Positions 7,533 through 16,421 of a DNA stretch of 64,000 nucleotides are shown in pieces. Positions within the stretch are counted from its first letter, which is position 1. Every line of letters begins with the position of its first letter. The position numbers and the translations under genes were made by a program. The notes beneath the pieces are model-generated. The model was given only the letters and a program-made list of their open reading frames with translations. It was not told the origin of the DNA and did not search any database. The stretch lies in contig NZ_JAYXHR010000002.1 in assembly GCF_036017065.1 (NCBI RefSeq), positions 496,001-560,000 of the forward strand, written 5' to 3'. Origin of the DNA: Uliginosibacterium sp036017065 (GTDB taxonomy: Bacteria > Pseudomonadota > Gammaproteobacteria > Burkholderiales > Rhodocyclaceae).

Positions 7533-8969
7533 ATGGCAAGCAAGATTTCCCACGCCACCGGCGCACCGGTGGTCGACAACCAGAACATCATGACCGCCGG
7601 GCCGCGCGGGCCCGCCTTGCTGCAGGACATCTGGCTCATCGAGAAGCTGGCCCACTTCGACCGCGAGGTGATTCCGGAGCGGCGCATGCACGCCAAGGGC
7701 TCCGGCGCCTACGGCCGCTTCACCGTTACGCAGGACATCAGCCGCTACAGCAGCGCGAAACTGTTCTCGCAGATCGGCAAGCAGACCGACGTGTTCGTGC
7801 GCTTCTCCACCGTCGCCGGCGAGCGCGGCGCGGCGGATGCCGAACGCGACATCCGTGGCTTCGCCGTGAAGTTCTACACCGAGGAGGGCAACTGGGATCT
7901 CGTCGGCAACAACACCCCGGTGTTCTTCATGCGCGACCCGTTGCGCTTCCCCGACCTCAACCACGCCGTCAAACGCGACCCGCGCAGCAACCTGCGCAGC
8001 GCACAGAACAACTGGGACTTCTGGACCCTGCTGCCGGAGGCCCTGCACCAGGTCACCATCGTGATGAGCGACCGCGGCTTGCCGGACGGCTACCGCTTCA
8101 TGCACGGCTTCGGCAGCCACACCTTCAGCCTCATCAACGCCGCCAGCGAACGGCACTGGGTGAAGTTCACGCTGAAGTGCCGCCAGGGCATCCGCAACCT
8201 CAGCGACAGCGAGGCCGCCACCATCGTCGCCAGCGACCGCGAAAGCGCCCAGCGTGACCTGTTCGGTGCCATCGAGCGCGGTGAATTCCCGGCCTGGACG
8301 CTGTACATCCAGGTGCTGAGCGAAGCGCAGGCGAAGGCGCTGCCCTACAACCCCTTCGATCTCACCAAGGTGTGGCTGCACAAGGACGCCCCGCTGATCG
8401 AAGTCGGCGTCATGGAGCTGAACCGCAACCCCGACAACTACTTCGCCGAAGTGGAGCAGGCCGCCTTCTCGCCCGCCAACATCGTGCCGGGCATCGGCTT
8501 CTCGCCGGACAAGATGCTGCAGGCCCGCCTGTTCAGCTACGGCGACACGCAGCGCTACCGCCTGGGCGTGAACTTCAACCAGATCCCGGTCAATGCACCA
8601 CGCTGCCCCTTCCACAGCTACCACCGCGACGGCGCCATGCGCGTGGACGCGAATGCCGGCGCGCTGCCCGCCATCGTGCCCAACAGCCGCGGCGAGTGGC
8701 AGGACCACCCGGAACTCGCCGAGCCGCCCCTGGCCATCGAGGGCGCCGCCGACCACTGGGACCACCGCGCCGACGAGGACTACTTCACCCAGCCCGGCCT
8801 GCTCTTCCGCCTCATGTCCGACGCCCAGCGCCAGGCCCTGTTCGACAACACTGCCCGCGCGCTGGGGGATGCGTCCGCCGAGGTGAAGTCGCGGCACGTC
8901 GCCAACTGCAGCAAGGCCGATCCGGCTTATGGCGAAGGGGTGAAGCAGGCGTTGATGCGGCTGGAGTGA
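7533..8969 (+). CDS. katA: monofunctional haem catalase (small-subunit, clade 3 type)
   Basis: This 478-residue catalase converts H2O2 to water and O2. Key residues are visible: the distal His53 in RRMHAKGSGA, Asn126 in VGNNTPVFF and the proximal haem ligand Tyr336 in ARLFSYGDTQRYRLG. The opening 'TGAPVVDNQN-MTAGPRGP-LLQD' is typical of small-subunit clade 3 enzymes, and the length matches. There is no C-terminal flavodoxin-like domain, so it is not the large-subunit (KatE) type. It has no signal peptide and is cytoplasmic. It lies 55 bp downstream of the protoglobin gene in the same direction and ends before a strong hairpin terminator at 8997-9025. The symbol katA is a family-level choice. 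Confidence 0.95.
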   Translation: MASKISHATGAPVVDNQNIMTAGPRGPALLQDIWLIEKLAHFDREVIPERRMHAKGSGAYGRFTVTQDISRYSSAKLFSQIGKQTDVFVRFSTVAGERGAADAERDIRGFAVKFYTEEGNWDLVGNNTPVFFMRDPLRFPDLNHAVKRDPRSNLRSAQNNWDFWTLLPEALHQVTIVMSDRGLPDGYRFMHGFGSHTFSLINAASERHWVKFTLKCRQGIRNLSDSEAATIVASDRESAQRDLFGAIERGEFPAWTLYIQVLSEAQAKALPYNPFDLTKVWLHKDAPLIEVGVMELNRNPDNYFAEVEQAAFSPANIVPGIGFSPDKMLQARLFSYGDTQRYRLGVNFNQIPVNAPRCPFHSYHRDGAMRVDANAGALPAIVPNSRGEWQDHPELAEPPLAIEGAADHWDHRADEDYFTQPGLLFRLMSDAQRQALFDNTARALGDASAEVKSRHVANCSKADPAYGEGVKQALMRLE

Positions 8970-8996
8970 AGGACTCACCGGTCTGTCTCGACAAGA

Positions 8997-9025
8997 GAAG
9001 GGGCTGCGCAATGCGCAGCCCCTTC
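8997..9025 (+). terminator. rho-independent terminator after catalase
   Basis: A 13-bp perfect stem, GAAGGGGCTGCGC pairing with GCGCAGCCCCTTC, closes on a 3-nt loop (AAT) 28 bp after the catalase stop. The following bases (TGCATTCTT) are only moderately T-rich. It ends the protoglobin-catalase unit. Confidence 0.8.
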
Positions 9026-9221
9026 TGCATTCTTGCCGTGTCAGCCACCGCCAGTTCTCAAGTCCCGAGCGTGTGGCTCTTGCGCAGTGCGCCCTCCAAC
9101 CGACAGGTCTTCGGCCAAAGCAGCCTTTCGCGACATCAGAATGCCTGTCTGCCTGGTGGTTGAAAGCGGCTTGCGCGGCCAGAACCGCCGGGCCAGGTAC
9201 GTCTCGATACTCCGCTCAAAG

Positions 9222-9244
9222 AAAAAGCCGCAGATGCGGCTTTT
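9222..9244 (-). terminator. terminator of the autotransporter gene
   Basis: The stem is AAAAGCCGC / GCGGCTTTT around a 4-nt loop, 22 bp beyond the autotransporter stop at 9266. Read on the minus strand it is followed by TTTTTC. The structure is nearly symmetric and may also block readthrough from the other side. Confidence 0.8.
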
Positions 9245-9265
9245 CTCTCGTACGAACAGACGACG

Positions 9266-12265
9266 TCAGAACTCGTATCGCAATCTGAAGTCGGCTGTGT
9301 GGGAGGTGTAACCATTGGCAGCGTTCAAGGTGTAGTTCGCAGCCAGCGTCAGATTCTGGCTGCGCGCCAGCGTGGCACCCAATACCAGTACTCCGGTATC
9401 TGTCTGACCTGTCGAACCTCGCGTCGTGAAACTGGTTGCGCCGCTGGTATCCGCCGCGAAATTGGCGACCGACTGCACGCTGGTATCGCGGAACTCGTGC
9501 CGCCAGATCAACTGCAGCTGTGGCGTGATCTCGCCATATGAGGTCTTCACGGTATGTTCCAGCTTCGCGCCCAGGGCACTCATCAGGGAAGTGGCACTCG
9601 TGGCGTCGACACGCAGGGCGGTGGTGCCGCCGGTTTCCGTATAGGCATCCTGGCGTAGATGGCTATAGGTCAGGCCCGTGATCGGCGTGAGTGTCGTCAT
9701 GGCGGCGAGCTTGACCGGAAAGCCAGCCAGCGCCGATGCAATATATTGCGAGCCCTCGAACCTGGCCGTCGCGTTGTCGCTGAAGCCGGTATAGCTGACG
9801 CTGCGCAGCGTATTGTATTTTTGCTGCACGACGCCGCCTGACAGGTTCAGGTACCAGCGTTCCGCCGTATAGCCGCCGTAGCCGAGCAGGCCGTACCCCT
9901 TGATGTCCGCCGAGCTGCCGGTATTGTCGCCGGTGGAGTCGACCGAAGTATTCGCATAGTTGACCAGGCCGCCGATGGTCCACTGACGGTTGAGTTCGGT
10001 GTCGACGCCAATCAGCAGGCCACTGTAGTCCGCACGATAGCCACTGACGTCGCTACGGTCGTCCTGACGTGCGCGGCCTCCGAATACCTGACCCCACAAG
10101 GCAGTATTGCTGCCTTGTTCGCCGGTCGACACACCGCTGCCGGTGGCCTGCGCGGTGCGCAAGAGATCGGTACGGGACGATGCAACGTCGACCACCGCTT
10201 GCGTGGGTGCCTGTGCTGACTGAACAGTCGAAGCCGTACTTGCGGCGGGGCTCAGTTGCGCCCCGGCGCGGTTGGCTTCCGCTGTGGAGCCAAGAGCCGC
10301 TGCGGCATTGAACATGTGGAGCATGGTCGCATTGGTACCGCCATAGCGGAACAGACCGGACAAGGACGAGATGGCGTCCGGCGTGGTTGCCGCAATATTC
10401 GGTGTCGTTGCGATGGGTGCCGGTGTGGGAGTCGGCGTTGGAGTCGGGGTGGGCGTAGGTGCAGGAATCGGCGTGCCTAATGTGACGACCAGATCAGTCT
10501 TGGTGTTGTCGTCGCTGTCAGTGACGCTCGTGCCGATGAAGCCGCCACTGTAACCATCCGCCGAATAATTCAGCGCACCGGCGTTGAAGTCTGCATTGCC
10601 ATTGCTTGCCTGCGCCACGACAAATCTCTGGCCTTGTGCGAAGGCATAGCTGCCGAGTTTCTTGAGCGCGACAGAGGCGCCTGCATTGAATGTCGCGACG
10701 CCCGATATCACGAGTCGCCCATAGCCACTGTCGGCGCTGACGACACCGGTCGCCGCGGCCCCGTTCGCTACGCCGATGTTCAGGGTTGAGCCGGCGTTCT
10801 GGGTGTAGTTGCCGGTGATGTTGATCGTGTTATTGACTTGCAGCGTTCCGCCGGAATGGGTCACCGTGTTGCTGCCGACATTGATATGGTCGTTCAGGAT
10901 CAGGTTGCCTGAACTGAAGACCAGATTCGATGAAGTACTGGTGATGGTGCCGATGCTGCTGCCTGAGCCAGTCAGCGTGCCGAAGGTCGATCCCGTACCG
11001 CCAGTGATGGTCAGGGGCGAACCGGATGTGCCCTGGATGTTGCCGGCAATGGTGCCGCCATTGTTGGCGATCGTGCCAAACACCCCCTTGAGGGCAAAGC
11101 TGCTGCCGCTGATGAGCCCTGTGTTCGTCAGCGTGCCGATCGTGCCCGCGCTGCTGAGGATCGCGGTCGCGCCGCTAATGGTGCCACCGGCATTGTTGAT
11201 CAGCGAGGTGATGCTGGCCCCGGAGACAAGCTTGATCCCCAGGGTGGCTCCGGTGATATGGCCGGTGTTCGTCAGCGTGCCGATTGTGCTGTTGCTGGCC
11301 GAGATCGCGGTCTGACCATTGATGGTGCCGCCTGTGTTGTTGAGCAGCGAGGTAAGGTTGGCCCCGGAGAGGAGGCTGATCCCCGACGTAGTTCCGCTGA
11401 TCATGCCGGTATTCGACAGTGAGCCGATCGTACCGGCGTTGCTGAGGATCGCGGTCGGGCCGCTGATGGTGCCGCCGGCACTGTTGATCAGAGAGGTAAT
11501 GCTGGCCCCGGAGACGAGCTTGATCCCCAAGGTGGTTCCATTGATCTGGCCGGTATTCGTCAGCGTGCCGATTGTGCTGTTGCTGGCCGAGATCGCTGTC
11601 TGACCATTGATGGTGCCGCCAGTGTTGTTGAGCAGCGCGGTGAGGTTGGCCCCGGAGAGCAGGCTGATCCCCAGGGTCGTTCCGCTGATCAAGCCGGTAT
11701 TCGACAGCGAGCCGATCGTACCTCCGCTGCTCAGGATAGCGGTCTGGCCACTGATGGTGCCTGTGAGGGTGCCGCTGACGTTATTGAACAGCGAGGTGAT
11801 GCGGGCTCCTGAGCCAAGACTGATGCCCGATGTCGCTCCCGTGATCCTGCCCGTATTTGTCAGCGTGCCGATGGAGCTCCCTGCACCACCGGACAGTGCC
11901 ACCCCTGTGCCGGTGATTCTGCCGCCGTTATTGTTCACTGTCGAAATGGTGCCGCTATTCAGGACGCCGATGCTTCCACCACTGATCAACCCGCGGTTGG
12001 TCAAGGTGCCTGCGAGCGACCCGGTTGCCTGCACTTGCGGACTCGAAGGGCCGTTGAGGGTCCCGTTATTGGTCAGACTCAGATTTCCACCGGCCCAGGT
12101 CAGGCAAGTTGAGGTCGGGCCGGTCACCGTGGCGTTGCTGCTCAGGGTTATGCATGCTGCCCTTACTTCGGCAGATGCCATCATCGCCAGCGCTGAGGTC
12201 AGAGCCACGCTCATCAAGGAGCGTTGGAAAGGGAGAGCTTGCCTTGGCTGGATTCTTGTATGCAT
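9266..12265 (-). CDS. autotransporter (type Va) with repeat-rich beta-helical passenger
   Basis: This is a 999-residue surface protein. Residues 1-36 form an extended signal peptide (MHTRIQPRQALPFQRSLMSV, then ALTSALAMMASAEVRA). The passenger is a low-complexity beta-helix rich in Gly, Thr, Ser and Asn, with motifs such as 'TIGTLTNTGxIxG' and 'SGASITSLINxAGGTI'. Five or more 48-residue units are encoded by 144-bp repeats (see repeat entry). A Pro-Thr linker (PIPAPTPTPTPTPTP) follows. The last ~270 residues are the autotransporter beta-barrel (LWGQVFGGRARQDD..., RWYLNLSGG, ...), ending in the outer-membrane signature 'ADFRLRYEF' with terminal Phe. The ATG at 12265 has only a weak ribosome site. 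It is divergent from a sulfotransferase/glycosyltransferase/APS-kinase run. The passenger has many N-x-S/T and S/T sites that could be modified. Likely an adhesin or biofilm protein. Confidence 0.93.
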   Translation of the reverse strand: MHTRIQPRQALPFQRSLMSVALTSALAMMASAEVRAACITLSSNATVTGPTSTCLTWAGGNLSLTNNGTLNGPSSPQVQATGSLAGTLTNRGLISGGSIGVLNSGTISTVNNNGGRITGTGVALSGGAGSSIGTLTNTGRITGATSGISLGSGARITSLFNNVSGTLTGTISGQTAILSSGGTIGSLSNTGLISGTTLGISLLSGANLTALLNNTGGTINGQTAISASNSTIGTLTNTGQINGTTLGIKLVSGASITSLINSAGGTISGPTAILSNAGTIGSLSNTGMISGTTSGISLLSGANLTSLLNNTGGTINGQTAISASNSTIGTLTNTGHITGATLGIKLVSGASITSLINNAGGTISGATAILSSAGTIGTLTNTGLISGSSFALKGVFGTIANNGGTIAGNIQGTSGSPLTITGGTGSTFGTLTGSGSSIGTITSTSSNLVFSSGNLILNDHINVGSNTVTHSGGTLQVNNTINITGNYTQNAGSTLNIGVANGAAATGVVSADSGYGRLVISGVATFNAGASVALKKLGSYAFAQGQRFVVAQASNGNADFNAGALNYSADGYSGGFIGTSVTDSDDNTKTDLVVTLGTPIPAPTPTPTPTPTPTPAPIATTPNIAATTPDAISSLSGLFRYGGTNATMLHMFNAAAALGSTAEANRAGAQLSPAASTASTVQSAQAPTQAVVDVASSRTDLLRTAQATGSGVSTGEQGSNTALWGQVFGGRARQDDRSDVSGYRADYSGLLIGVDTELNRQWTIGGLVNYANTSVDSTGDNTGSSADIKGYGLLGYGGYTAERWYLNLSGGVVQQKYNTLRSVSYTGFSDNATARFEGSQYIASALAGFPVKLAAMTTLTPITGLTYSHLRQDAYTETGGTTALRVDATSATSLMSALGAKLEHTVKTSYGEITPQLQLIWRHEFRDTSVQSVANFAADTSGATSFTTRGSTGQTDTGVLVLGATLARSQNLTLAANYTLNAANGYTSHTADFRLRYEF
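11110..11860 (-). repeat. 144-bp tandem repeats (288-bp A/B super-repeat) in the autotransporter passenger
   Basis: Equivalent points recur at 11138, 11282, 11426, 11570 and 11714, exactly 144 bp (48 codons) apart. Units alternate between two types. The A type ('...NGQTAISASNSTIG') recurs at 11282 and 11570. The B type ('...AILSxxGTIG') recurs at 11138, 11426 and 11714. The higher-order period is therefore 288 bp. Copies are highly alike at the DNA level, which points to recent duplication and likely copy-number variation. A more diverged unit, offset by 12 bp, lies near 11870. Confidence 0.9.
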
Positions 12266-12490
12266 GTGTTTCTATGAGCTCTTGATTGGTTGCGGGCACC
12301 TGCGTCTTCACGTCTATCGACCTCGCCGCCGCATTCTGAAGACCGTTTTTGATGCAAAACAAGGACTGCGCATGGAGACTGTGGTAATGCCGGGATTTGG
12401 CGCCTTTTTCGAGCTTTGCACGGATGGCTGCTCTGCCCGCACACCCACTAGACTCTTCGGCTTGCGTGTCTTGACCGCTGTGGAGCACCT

Positions 12491-14599
12491 TTGAGCAAGA
12501 CTAACTATCCTGTCGCCTCGCCCCTCACGGTCGACGAGGCGCTCAATCAGGCTTACGCGCACTGGAATGCCGGCCAGGCGCAGCAGGCCGAGTATCGTTG
12601 CCTGCAAGTGCTGCAGGTCATTCCGCATCATCCTGATGCGCTGCACCTGCTGGGCTTGATCGCACACGCCTATGGCAAGCTCGACCTCGCCATTGAATAT
12701 CTGCGCAAGGCTTGCCTGTCCCCCGTCGTACCTGCCACGTATTGCAGCAACCTGGCAGAAATGTGTCGCCAGAAGGGCTTGCTGACAGAAGCGGAACAGG
12801 CCGCTCGTCGAGCAGTGGAACGAGAGCCGCAACTGGTTGCAGCCTGGAACAACCTGGGCATCATCCTGCAGGAAAGCGGCAAGTTCGAAGCGAGCCTGGA
12901 ATGCCTGCAACGTGTCGTGTCGCTACAGCCGGACAACGCAGAGGCGTACAACAACCTTGCCAATACTTACAAGCGCATGGGGCAGCTGGAACTGGCACAG
13001 ACGGCCTACCAGCGTGCGCTAGTTCTGCGCCCCGACTATGCCGAGGTGTACAGCAACCTCGCATATCTGCTGAACGATCGTGGTCAATTCGATGATGCCG
13101 TCGCGGCTGCGCAGCGCGCCATCGATATCAACCCGCAACTGGCGGATGCGTACTTCAATCTGGCCCAGATCGAAATGTCGCGCATGCGTTATGCCGATGC
13201 CCGCCGCTGGATCGATGCCCTCATTGCATTTGCGCCACAGCATGCTGGTGCGCTGACCGCACGTGCCCAACTACTGCTGAAAAGTGACCAGCTTCAGGAA
13301 GCGCTTGCGTACGCGCGCCAGGCCCTGAGCATCGCACCTGACAATGCCAATGGCCACAATGTGCTGGGGCAGGTCTTGCAGGCACTGGGTCAGCACGACG
13401 AGGCCGGAGTCTCTTTCGAGCGCGCTGCCGCGTTGCCGGGGACGATCGCCGAAGAAGCCCTGGTCGGGCGTGCGTTGCTGTTCATGGAAGCCGGACGTAA
13501 TGACGATGCAATAGCTGCTTTTGAACTTGCGCTGGAGCGTTTTCCCGGTTCGGCGCGCGCCCTCGCCGCGAGCTCCGATACCAAGACCTACCGCAGTGAT
13601 GATCCGGATATTGCTGCCATGGAAGCCGCGCTTGTTCGTGAGCTGACGCCGACGATCAGTGAGCAGATGAGTCTGCATTTCGCGCTTGGTAAAGCCTATC
13701 TGGATACCGGCAATTCGGAACGCGCTTTCTTCCATCTGAACAAGGGCAACGCCATGAAGCGCGCCACGTTCAACTACGACGCGGCGCAGACCAGCGCCTG
13801 GATGCACAAGATTGCTGCGGCTTTCACCCCGGCACTGATGGAAAAGTTCAGGAATGCTGGCGTGGCCTCCCAGCGGCCGGTGTTCATCGTCGGCATGCCT
13901 CGTTCCGGCACGACCCTGGTGGAACAGATCCTGGCATCACACCCCGGTATTCACGGCGCGGGAGAACTGGGCGCCTTGCGCCAGGCCGTTGAACGAGCCG
14001 GCGCGTTTCCCGATGCGTTGGCACACTGGGACAGCGAGGCCTTTGCGCGAATCGGGCGCGACTACCTGACACATACAGACGGCCTGGCGCCTGATGCCCT
14101 GCGCCTGGTCGACAAGATGCCGGGCAATTTCCTGTACGCCGGATTGATACCGCTGATTCTCTCCGGCGCACGCATCATCCATTGTCGCCGCGACCCGGTG
14201 GATACCTGCCTGTCCTGCTACAGCAAGCATTTCATGGGCGAACAGTTTTTTGCCTATCGCCTCGATGAACTGGGCGCCTTCCATCGCGACTATCAGGTTT
14301 TCATGGAGAGCTTGCGCAAGGTCCTGCCGCCAGAGCGTTTCCTTGAAGTCGACTACGAAAGCGTGGTGGACGATCTGGAGGGCGAAGCGCGACGCCTCAT
14401 CGCTTTCGTCGACATGCCATGGGATGACGCTTGCCTGAGCTTCTACAAGACGCGCCGCGTGGTGCGTACCGCCAGCGTGAGCCAGGTGCGGAAACCGATT
14501 TATGCGACCTCGAAGGGCCGCTGGCATCGCCATGCTTCGCAGCTTGGCCCCTTGCTGGCGGCGTTGGGGGTAGCTCAGCCTGCTGAAGAGGCGCGATGA
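12491..14599 (+). CDS. TPR-repeat sulfotransferase
   Basis: This is a 702-residue fusion. Residues ~15-420 are tetratricopeptide repeats (for example 'AWNNLGIILQESGKFEASLE', 'AYNNLANTYKRMGQLELAQT', 'VYSNLAYLLNDRGQFDDAVA'). Residues ~455-690 are a PAPS-dependent sulfotransferase domain: 'RPVFIVGMPRSGTTLVEQIL' is the 5'-phosphosulfate-binding loop and 'RIIHCRRDPVDTCLSCY' the 3'-phosphate-binding segment. Such enzymes transfer sulfate from PAPS to hydroxyls of proteins or glycans; the TPR part probably holds the acceptor. The TTG start is supported by GGAG five bases upstream. It overlaps the next gene by 4 bp (ATGA). An APS kinase that would supply PAPS lies two genes downstream, and the autotransporter is divergent 225 bp away. 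Confidence 0.88.
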   Translation: MSKTNYPVASPLTVDEALNQAYAHWNAGQAQQAEYRCLQVLQVIPHHPDALHLLGLIAHAYGKLDLAIEYLRKACLSPVVPATYCSNLAEMCRQKGLLTEAEQAARRAVEREPQLVAAWNNLGIILQESGKFEASLECLQRVVSLQPDNAEAYNNLANTYKRMGQLELAQTAYQRALVLRPDYAEVYSNLAYLLNDRGQFDDAVAAAQRAIDINPQLADAYFNLAQIEMSRMRYADARRWIDALIAFAPQHAGALTARAQLLLKSDQLQEALAYARQALSIAPDNANGHNVLGQVLQALGQHDEAGVSFERAAALPGTIAEEALVGRALLFMEAGRNDDAIAAFELALERFPGSARALAASSDTKTYRSDDPDIAAMEAALVRELTPTISEQMSLHFALGKAYLDTGNSERAFFHLNKGNAMKRATFNYDAAQTSAWMHKIAAAFTPALMEKFRNAGVASQRPVFIVGMPRSGTTLVEQILASHPGIHGAGELGALRQAVERAGAFPDALAHWDSEAFARIGRDYLTHTDGLAPDALRLVDKMPGNFLYAGLIPLILSGARIIHCRRDPVDTCLSCYSKHFMGEQFFAYRLDELGAFHRDYQVFMESLRKVLPPERFLEVDYESVVDDLEGEARRLIAFVDMPWDDACLSFYKTRRVVRTASVSQVRKPIYATSKGRWHRHASQLGPLLAALGVAQPAEEAR

Positions 14600-15774
14600 G
14601 CGCGCAGGCGGGAGCCACATTCGACTACGACGCGATCTTTCAGCAAGCAGCTGCCTTGCTCAAGGAAGCGCGTTTCGAGGAAGCCGAGGCACTGCTGCGA
14701 CCGGTATTGGCAGGCGGATCGGGCCCTATCCCGCTGTGGAAGCAATTGGTCTATGCCATTCGCCCGCAAGGCAGGTTCGAGGAAAGCCGGCAGATACTGG
14801 AAATGGTCGTACAGACCACGCCAGGGGACATGGGCGCCCGGTTCGACTTCTCGGAAATCCTGCTCTTGCAGGGCGAGTTCACTCGCGGTTGGCGTGAATA
14901 CCGTTTCCGCTACAGGCTTGACCATACGCTCATGATCGAGCGGCACATGCAGAAGCCGCGCTGGGAAGGCCAGCTCATCAGCGGCAAGACCTTGCTGATT
15001 CACGATGAGCAGGGTTTCGGCGACACCTTCCAGTTCCTGCGTCTGGTGGCCCGGGCGCGCGAGCGTAGCGGCGCCCGTGTGATTCTGGAGGTCAATGCCG
15101 AGAGCCTTGCGTTGGCCAGACGCTGTGCGGGCTATGACGAAATCATCGCGCGAGGCACGATTCCGCCGGCGTTCGATTTCCACTGTGAGCTGATGAGCCT
15201 GCCCATGGCCCTGGGCCTGCAATTGAGTGACCTTCCAGTGAGCGCGGGCTATCTGAGTGCCGATCCTGCGCGCGTCGAGGAATGGCGTACACGCCTGGCC
15301 GCCTTGCGACGTCCCCTGGTCGGCCTGGTGTGGGCGGGACGGCCAGCGCACGGCAATGACGCACGACGTTCCATGACGCTGGCCGACTTTGCGCCACTGG
15401 CCCAGGAAGGAATCAGCTTCGTTTCGCTGCAGAAAGGCCCGGCGGCAGCGCAAAGTGCGAACCCGCCAGAGGGAATGGCGCTGGTTTCGCTGAGCGAGGA
15501 GATCCGGGATTTCGATGACACGGCAGCCATCATGACACTGCTCGACGTCGTGGTATCCGTAGATTCCTCGCCCGTGCATCTGGCGGGCGCCCTGGGCTGC
15601 CCCGCGTGGGTGTTGTTGCCCTTCCTGCCGGACTGGCGCTGGTTGTTGCAGCGTGAGGACACCCCCTGGTATCCGTCAGTACGCCTGTTCCGGCAGCAAA
15701 GACGCGGGGAGTGGGGGCCTGTACTGCAATCCGTTTCCGCTGCGCTAGGCGGATTGCGAGACGGTGTGGCATAA
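14596..15774 (+). CDS. TPR-containing glycosyltransferase (GT9/GT41-like)
   Basis: This 392-residue protein has a short N-terminal TPR-like region (~1-105: 'AAALLKEARFEEAEALLRPV', 'FEESRQILEMVVQTTPGDM') and a C-terminal GT-B-type half. Features of the latter are 'LLIHDEQGFGDTFQFLRLV', 'PLVGLVWAGRPAHGNDARRS' and the nucleotide-sugar-site-like 'VVVSVDSSPVHLAGALGCP'. This matches the common proteobacterial TPR/heptosyltransferase-like glycosyltransferases. The cysteine cluster typical of the autotransporter heptosyltransferases Aah/TibC is absent, so it is not a clear member of that group. The ATG lies inside the stop region of the sulfotransferase gene (ATGA overlap), so the two are translationally coupled. 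Donor and acceptor are unknown; the autotransporter passenger is an obvious candidate acceptor. Confidence 0.8.
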   Translation: MSAQAGATFDYDAIFQQAAALLKEARFEEAEALLRPVLAGGSGPIPLWKQLVYAIRPQGRFEESRQILEMVVQTTPGDMGARFDFSEILLLQGEFTRGWREYRFRYRLDHTLMIERHMQKPRWEGQLISGKTLLIHDEQGFGDTFQFLRLVARARERSGARVILEVNAESLALARRCAGYDEIIARGTIPPAFDFHCELMSLPMALGLQLSDLPVSAGYLSADPARVEEWRTRLAALRRPLVGLVWAGRPAHGNDARRSMTLADFAPLAQEGISFVSLQKGPAAAQSANPPEGMALVSLSEEIRDFDDTAAIMTLLDVVVSVDSSPVHLAGALGCPAWVLLPFLPDWRWLLQREDTPWYPSVRLFRQQRRGEWGPVLQSVSAALGGLRDGVA

Positions 15775-15808
15775 ATCGCCTGACTGATGATGCTAAAGGC
15801 ATGCAAGA

Positions 15809-16414
15809 GTGTCTCTTGATTTCCGCAACCTGACCGCCACTGCGCATGCTTTGACTGCCGCTGACCGTCGTGCCCATTACGGTCACGACGGGGCCGTGCT
15901 CTGGCTCACCGGCCTGTCCGCATCAGGCAAGTCCAGTCTGGCGATGGCTCTGGAGCAGGCGCTCACCAGACTGGGCTACTCCTGCTACGTGCTCGATGGC
16001 GACAATATCCGCAGCGGCCTGAACGCCAACCTCGGCTTCAGCGCAGAAGACCGAAGCGAGAATGTCCGTCGTGTCGGCGAGGTCGCGGCCTTGTTCGCTG
16101 ACGCCGGCTTGATCTGCATCACGGCGTTCATCTCCCCGTATAGCGCAGATCGCGCCCGGGCGAGAGCGCGTTGCAAGCAGGCGTTCCATGAAATCCATAT
16201 CGCAGCGGATCTGGCAACCTGTGAGGCACGAGATCCCAAAGGGCTGTACAGGAAGGCGCGCCTTGGCGAGATTGATGACTTCACCGGAATCAGCGCGCCA
16301 TACGAGGCGCCTGAACATGCAGAGTATGTAGTCGCCAGTGGCGCTGAACCATTCGATGAAAGCCTGGAGAAGCTGCTTGCCTATGTGAAGGCGGCACTGC
16401 CTCTCGGGCGGTGA
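15809..16414 (+). CDS. cysC: adenylylsulfate (APS) kinase
   Basis: This 201-residue kinase phosphorylates APS to PAPS, the sulfate donor of sulfotransferases. The P-loop GLSASGKS is at residues 35-42. Also visible are 'VLDGDNIRSGLNANLGFSAEDRSENVRR', the APS-binding 'FISPYSADRARAR', and 'DPKGLYRKARLGEIDDFTGI' with 'YEAPEHAEY'. It is a stand-alone CysC: there is no ATP sulfurylase fusion, and no cysD/cysN is nearby. A GTG start is used; the ATG 8 bp upstream is followed at once by a stop. Its place two genes after the sulfotransferase suggests it feeds PAPS to that enzyme and does not serve cysteine synthesis. Confidence 0.93.
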   Translation: MSLDFRNLTATAHALTAADRRAHYGHDGAVLWLTGLSASGKSSLAMALEQALTRLGYSCYVLDGDNIRSGLNANLGFSAEDRSENVRRVGEVAALFADAGLICITAFISPYSADRARARARCKQAFHEIHIAADLATCEARDPKGLYRKARLGEIDDFTGISAPYEAPEHAEYVVASGAEPFDESLEKLLAYVKAALPLGR

Positions 16415-16421
16415 AGCGCTC

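Noticed and set aside
11110..11860. Regular repeats that could suggest a CRISPR array
   Set aside because: The repeats are 144 bp, in frame and without unique spacers. They encode a beta-helical passenger.
14596..15774. The TPR-glycosyltransferase as an Aah/TibC-type autotransporter heptosyltransferase
   Set aside because: The cysteine-rich iron-binding cluster typical of that group is missing, so only a general GT-B call is supported.
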